From Sthenelais limicola (Eukaryota > Annelida > Polychaeta > Phyllodocida > Sigalionidae), in NCBI GenBank assembly GCA_942159475.1, contig OW804097.1, positions 59,540,986-59,604,985 of the forward strand: a DNA stretch of 64,000 nt. Reading direction: 5' to 3'. Shown here in pieces: positions 36,301 through 42,300 of the stretch. The notes under the pieces are model-generated. The model was given only the letters and a program-made list of their open reading frames with translations. It was not told where the DNA came from and did no database searches. The translations under genes were made by a program, and so were the position numbers. Position 1 is the first letter of the stretch, and the number at the start of each line of letters is the position of its first letter.

Positions 36301-39300
36301 GAAACCCATCCTCCATAGGCAGGCTCACTCTCTTTGACAGTCTGGGAGGTTTTAATCCTGTCTCCATGAACATTTAGTAACGCTTCTATTTTAAATAGCT
36401 GCCTTTTATTTTAAGTCTTTATTTTTTTACGTTTTCTTTCCAGCTATTCCAAATATACAAGCAGCGTTTGCACTATCTTGGCTGGGAAAACATCATAGAG
36501 TGGGCCGTCTATGTGATGTCCATACTACTGATCATAGACTTCGATTCCTGCCAACAAACCATTGGGATAAGAACTGTAGGTCTTCATTATAATAAATGTG
36601 ATGTACCACAGGAAAATGGGCCACAAGTCGCAAAATTGTTATTTTTCAAAAGTGATTTATTCACAGATTTCTTTGTTGGATTTGTTCATCTTTGGGGTGC
36701 TTAGCACTGCTAGTAGTATAACTGTGTGCCCACATTTCAAGACTCTATGTTGAATATATCTATACGTTTCTGAGGTTTTACGAAGGAGTATAATGATTTA
36801 ACTATATTTAACTACTTTACTACAGTGAGTGACCATCAAGATATATCGCTAACGCTTTATGATGCATAAAATTATATGAAGTACTTGTTAGATGTCCTAA
36901 TGTTTACCATCATTGGAATTGGCTTGATCTCATCTTTCCAAATATGATATCTCAAAATATATGTGTTGCGACTTGTGACTCATTTTCCTGTAACACGTCA
37001 CATATACATTTCATAATTGAATTGAATTTTAAAAAAAAACGTTTATTCATTCTATTATATATCTTCTGGATCGCTCCGTATTTTTATCAGTGGCTTTAGA
37101 CTTTTGCAGGTTTAATCAAATTATTACAAATGTTTAATATTAATATCATAATAAGTATAATATAATAATATATCCAAGAGGAAATGTCTGGCCAGACCTT
37201 CTTAAAACCTAAACAGAGTTATTTGCACATGGCTAATTGTGGATATACAGCAGGAAACTTGAACAAAATAGAACAAACTTAAAAAGGTGTATACCATCCA
37301 TATTACCATCCATATTATTACTAATATTGAATAACCACATAGATTACTAGTCACTGCACTACGAGAAGAGATGTGCCATTAACCTGTTATTATATTATAC
37401 TATGTTATTATATCGTGTCATTTAGTCTGGAATAACTATGGCTGTCATAGATGGGGGCACCCATACACCCAGAAGTAAATTAGTTTATTTGTTTAAATTG
37501 TATCACTATACGTAACTGGAAATAAACAATATACAATACAATACAGTGGTAGAGCAAGGCAAGGGCAGACTGTCATACGATATAAGGCAGTGTAAGGTGG
37601 TAGAGCTTGCAACTATTACTGTAATAGTGGTACGATTGAAGCTTTTAAGTTGAAAGTGTTTGCACAGTTGTTGCTAAAAAACTAGGGAAAGTTGTACTGT
37701 TATACTTCCGCTAGGTCCTCAGATCTCCTTGACAAATGCCATACTATAGACTGTTAACTTGTATTTCAGAATTGGCAATGGATGTTAGGGGCTGTGGCCA
37801 TCTTCCTCGCCTGGATCGATCTCGTGCTCTTCATGAGGAAGCTGCCGCGGTTCGGCATCTACGTCGTCATGTTCACAGATATCCTCAAGACTTTCATTTC
37901 TTTCTTCCCTGTTTTCCTTCTCTTCATTCTCGCCTTCGCCTTCAGCTTCGCAGTCCTCTTTAAAAATCAAGTGAGTGAAAAGAATTTAATATACATATCA
38001 GGGATGTACTCAGTATTTGTACTGAAATCAGCATTGGTTAAAATTTTCAAATCTCCCGTCAATTCCACCATTTATAACCAAATGTCACAATGTTTTAAGT
38101 CAAAATCTCTTTAAAAATTTAAATTTTCAAAATCTGATATATATTTTGGTTGTCGGAATATTTATCTTTAAATCAGTCATTAACATTTTGGGTGTAGTAG
38201 AAGGACCCTAAATGATAAGAGTTCACTCTTCTCTCCCCGAACATGTTTAGTTCTTCTGGCATGACCAGGCCTGCTTCTATAATATTCACTTACAAGTATG
38301 ACGGCCATGATAAACGTGACTACAACAGTCAATCTCCTGACGGCTGACATTTGTGATGTGTCCCAGGAAAATTAGTCACAAGTCACAAAAATGTTTCAAG
38401 TATTTTCCCACGAAAACCCTTGCTCAGAATCGCTCCATTGTTAGGGTTTTTAGCGCTGTTAGTAGCATGAACATATGTCCCAATTGAATATGTCTATCCA
38501 TATTGTGGGCGCATTTCTTGCGCTGTCATTTCTGTGGCCCTGGTGAGAAACACCACTATACTACCCCCTCACAACCCTACTCCTCGTGCATGCACTCCTC
38601 TCTCCCTCACTCCTTCGCTGCTCCTCCTAGTACACACACGTACATTCTTCCCTTCCCACCCACCCTCTCTCCTATTCTTAAACCTTCTCCAAAGGCCAGC
38701 AGTTTATTTTATACATTCAACCTGTAAGAGTTACCATGTACTCTCATCTTCAATTAAGAGTTAATTATCGCAATAAAACTTTTAATTGCTCCAACCCTCT
38801 CTTTCTCTTGTGTCTCGATCCGGGCCGAATCCAGTAATGATGAGGTTATCCCAAGGAGTATATTTAACTATTTTACTATAGTGATTGATCATCAAGAAGT
38901 ATCACTAACTTTCTTTTCATGCATGCAAAAATATAGAAGTATTATATGATATCTCCAAATCCATTTTTTTGCGACTTCTGACTCATTTTTCTGTAGCACA
39001 TCACATAATCATACTTAATTAAGACAGATGTAACTTAATACATTGACGAAAGCTAGAGAATATCGAAAGAAGATGAGATTAATGGAATACAAAAACTTAA
39101 AAGTAACGAGACAAGAAATATCAAAATCTCCCACATTTGTCTCACTATAATGGGTTTAAATACACCATGCTAGTGAGTCTCTAGCATGGTGTATTTAAAC
39201 CCATATATTTAAACTCATCCAAAATCAAATGAAACAAATCTCATAATCTTTATTCATCGTTCTTGTTTGTTGCTCATTATATTTTTAGTATGAGTTCCAA

Positions 39301-42300
39301 TCGGTTGGCTACTCTCTCATCAAAACCTCCGTCATGATGATCGGAGAGTTTGAGTTCCAGTCCTTGTTCCTGGGCTTTGAGGATAATCCTGGTGTCCCGA
39401 GTCATGAGGTGTACTATAAGGAGGTGGCCTACCCCATCTTCATCGCCTTCCTCATCATCATGAGTGTCCTCATCATGAACTTACTGGTCAGTTTATAATC
39501 AGCTTTTATATGTATATATTTACTTCTAGGGTCAGATTTTCAGAAAATGTACAATTGGCAGATCTACACGTTTAGTAAATTCTGCTTAATTAGACTGTAA
39601 AATGGTCAATACTATAGGTATATCCAGGATATTTGACATTGCCTTGATCCAAACAATCTGTTTGGTTATGTTGAACTGAATTTTGAACCTGATTTTTGTC
39701 TTAAATTTGGGTTATTTGAGAGGATTGGTGAAGATGAAATGTACATTTTCTGGCGATTTCAGCCTCTAAACAATGATATCCTGTTTCTACCTTGCATCAA
39801 TGTTAATGTTTGTAGATGTATCAATTATTCGGTATCCTCGTACATGTACCCGTACACCTGATAAGAAAAGTCCTACATTTCAAAGTCTGAGTTGGCTCGG
39901 ATATGACTGATTCTTGGTTAATTGTTTGTACTAAAGTATCAATGTATTATAACATACCTTATAAGAAAAGTCCTACTTGGCAGAGTCTGAGATGGCCTGG
40001 ACTGAACTGATTGTTATTCTTTCATTATATTTAGTAGTCACGATAATATATCAATTAACAACATCTTATCCAAAAATAGTGTAGGTGGCTAAGCCCTCAA
40101 ACAAAATCAAATAGTTTATTAACTTTTTTTTGTCTTTTTCTGTCAGAAATACTGGGCCAATGGAAAAAACCCCACCTGGGGAACTGTCAACCCAGTATAA
40201 ATTAAATAATAATACGGTGCGACGTCTCAGCCCTCTGAAAAAATACACAGTATAAATTAAATCTTTAAAAAGAAATAAATATTAGAAGCTGTTTAAATCA
40301 TGTACTAGAGGATTAACTTATGTACCTTCTTACAATTTCAAATTCGTTAATCACAACATCCTATTTCATACTCTAATTTTCATCTCATTCGACACATATA
40401 GCACTTTACTTATCAATTTGAACAGGTATTTTCTGAACTACCAATATATAGAGATGTGCTTTGATTTCAATACCTATAGGTCGGTCTTGCTGTAGACGAC
40501 ATTAAAGCTGTACAGGACTCAGCTGTGCTGAAAAGACTGGCTATGCAGGTATGGAGTGTCTTTATCATCGGTATTTCCAGTATTTTCTCCATATTACATG
40601 CATTGTAAGATGTTGTACCAACAGTAAAGGTACACATCTCAAACTTGACCAACTTATTCATTGTACTTCGATTATTTTGTTTTTTAGTTTTCTTTAAGTA
40701 TAAGCTGGAAAAAAATGTATAGAAAATGATCTAATGTTTGGACTGTACCAAATCGTATTTTTCTTGTCTTTGAAGTTAATATCTAAAGTTAACATATTTT
40801 TTCAGCTCTATTAAGAATTCTTTTTTCTCTTCACTCTCCTACATATTCAGTATTTTTGTCATGACCCAATGTTCATTCCTGAGCTTTAAGTAGAAGTACT
40901 TTAATGATGAATCTTCTGATTCAGGTTGAGCTAGTGCTGGAGGTGGAAGCGGTCATTCCGCAATGGATACGGCGCAAACTGGTGAAGAGGTACAGAATCA
41001 TTCATCCCAACAGAAATCCCGGCTGCTTCAAACATTGCCCCGAACTTGAGAGCTCAACCCTTTCCTCTACTGCCATTACCAAGGCCCTGAGCCCTGAGCT
41101 GGTGAGTTAGAACCTTGCTTTGGAGGACTTATAATAATAATATAATTAATAATAAAATCTAATAATATCATTTGTCATTAAGATGAACAAAAAGGTGCTG
41201 CACATATAGTATGTACCAGGTCTTGAGTGGATACCTCCTATATATAAGTTGCCTTTTGAAATGGAGTAATCTCTGAATCTTTAATCTTTTCCATTATTAG
41301 TTTTAAGATATTTTCTGATAAGATCCAAGTAAAATGTTGCCAATGGCGAGATCTACGGGCAAATATACGCCACTGGACAGAGGCCATCAATAGGGCAAAA
41401 CCCCGCCAGGTTTAGGGTTACATTTTGAATGGTATTTTAATCCATTGCGGGTTTTGCCCTAGATGTGTTCTGCCCAGGAATACTTTTGACCGGAGGGGTT
41501 CTGAGGTCTGCCCTAGAATCGCTGTGAGCATTTTAACTCAGCGAGACATATCTCCTGGACTGGAGAAGTCTTCTGTAGGATAACTAAAGATTTCATTTTC
41601 TCCACTCTGAAGTTGGCAATGATATGATGCATAGCATGGTGTGTTTCTTCTTTTTGATTTGTCCCAGCTTCAGGATGTTGCTGGGAGAGAGTACGAAATG
41701 GTCCAGGCTCCACCGGCACCTGGGACTACTCATTCCAAATACGAAATTTCCCCGGCTAAAAACGAAACGGTATAATCGTAGCAGTCCCCGAGCCATACAT
41801 TATTATATGATATTGCACTTAACCTTAAGTCTGATATCCACTACCACGCCATGCCTTGCGTTAAACCGTGCGTCGAACAGTCTTGGCTCAGAGCCTATCA
41901 GACGGGATAAGATCGGTATGTCAATGGCTTTCCCAGCCCTGCACTAGGCCCACCACTACCGTTATAACAGGATTTTTCGGTCAGTTTCCCTTAGTTTGAA
42001 GGGATCTGAGCTTAGACTGTCGCGAAAAAACTCGCAAGATGAACCAGTGGCTGTTGCCTTCAAACTAAAGCTCATTTTCATTGACAGGTATTTTTATCTA
42101 GATAAACAATCTACCAAAATGAGCTAATTACAGCTTGGAAGGTTTGACGTGAGGTTTGATGTTGTAGTGGATATCAGACTTAACATTTCTTACAACCTGC
42201 CTGCCCCTCTGCTGCGTTTTATCACCCACCTTGAAATAATTATTACAAATGTAATGGCCTGTGAGAAGTTACTTGTTGTCTTGTGTATTTATTTCCTTAT

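Noticed and set aside
37736..37970. Frames overlapping the S4-S5 exon on both strands
   Set aside because: Shadows of the real exon 37770-37970.
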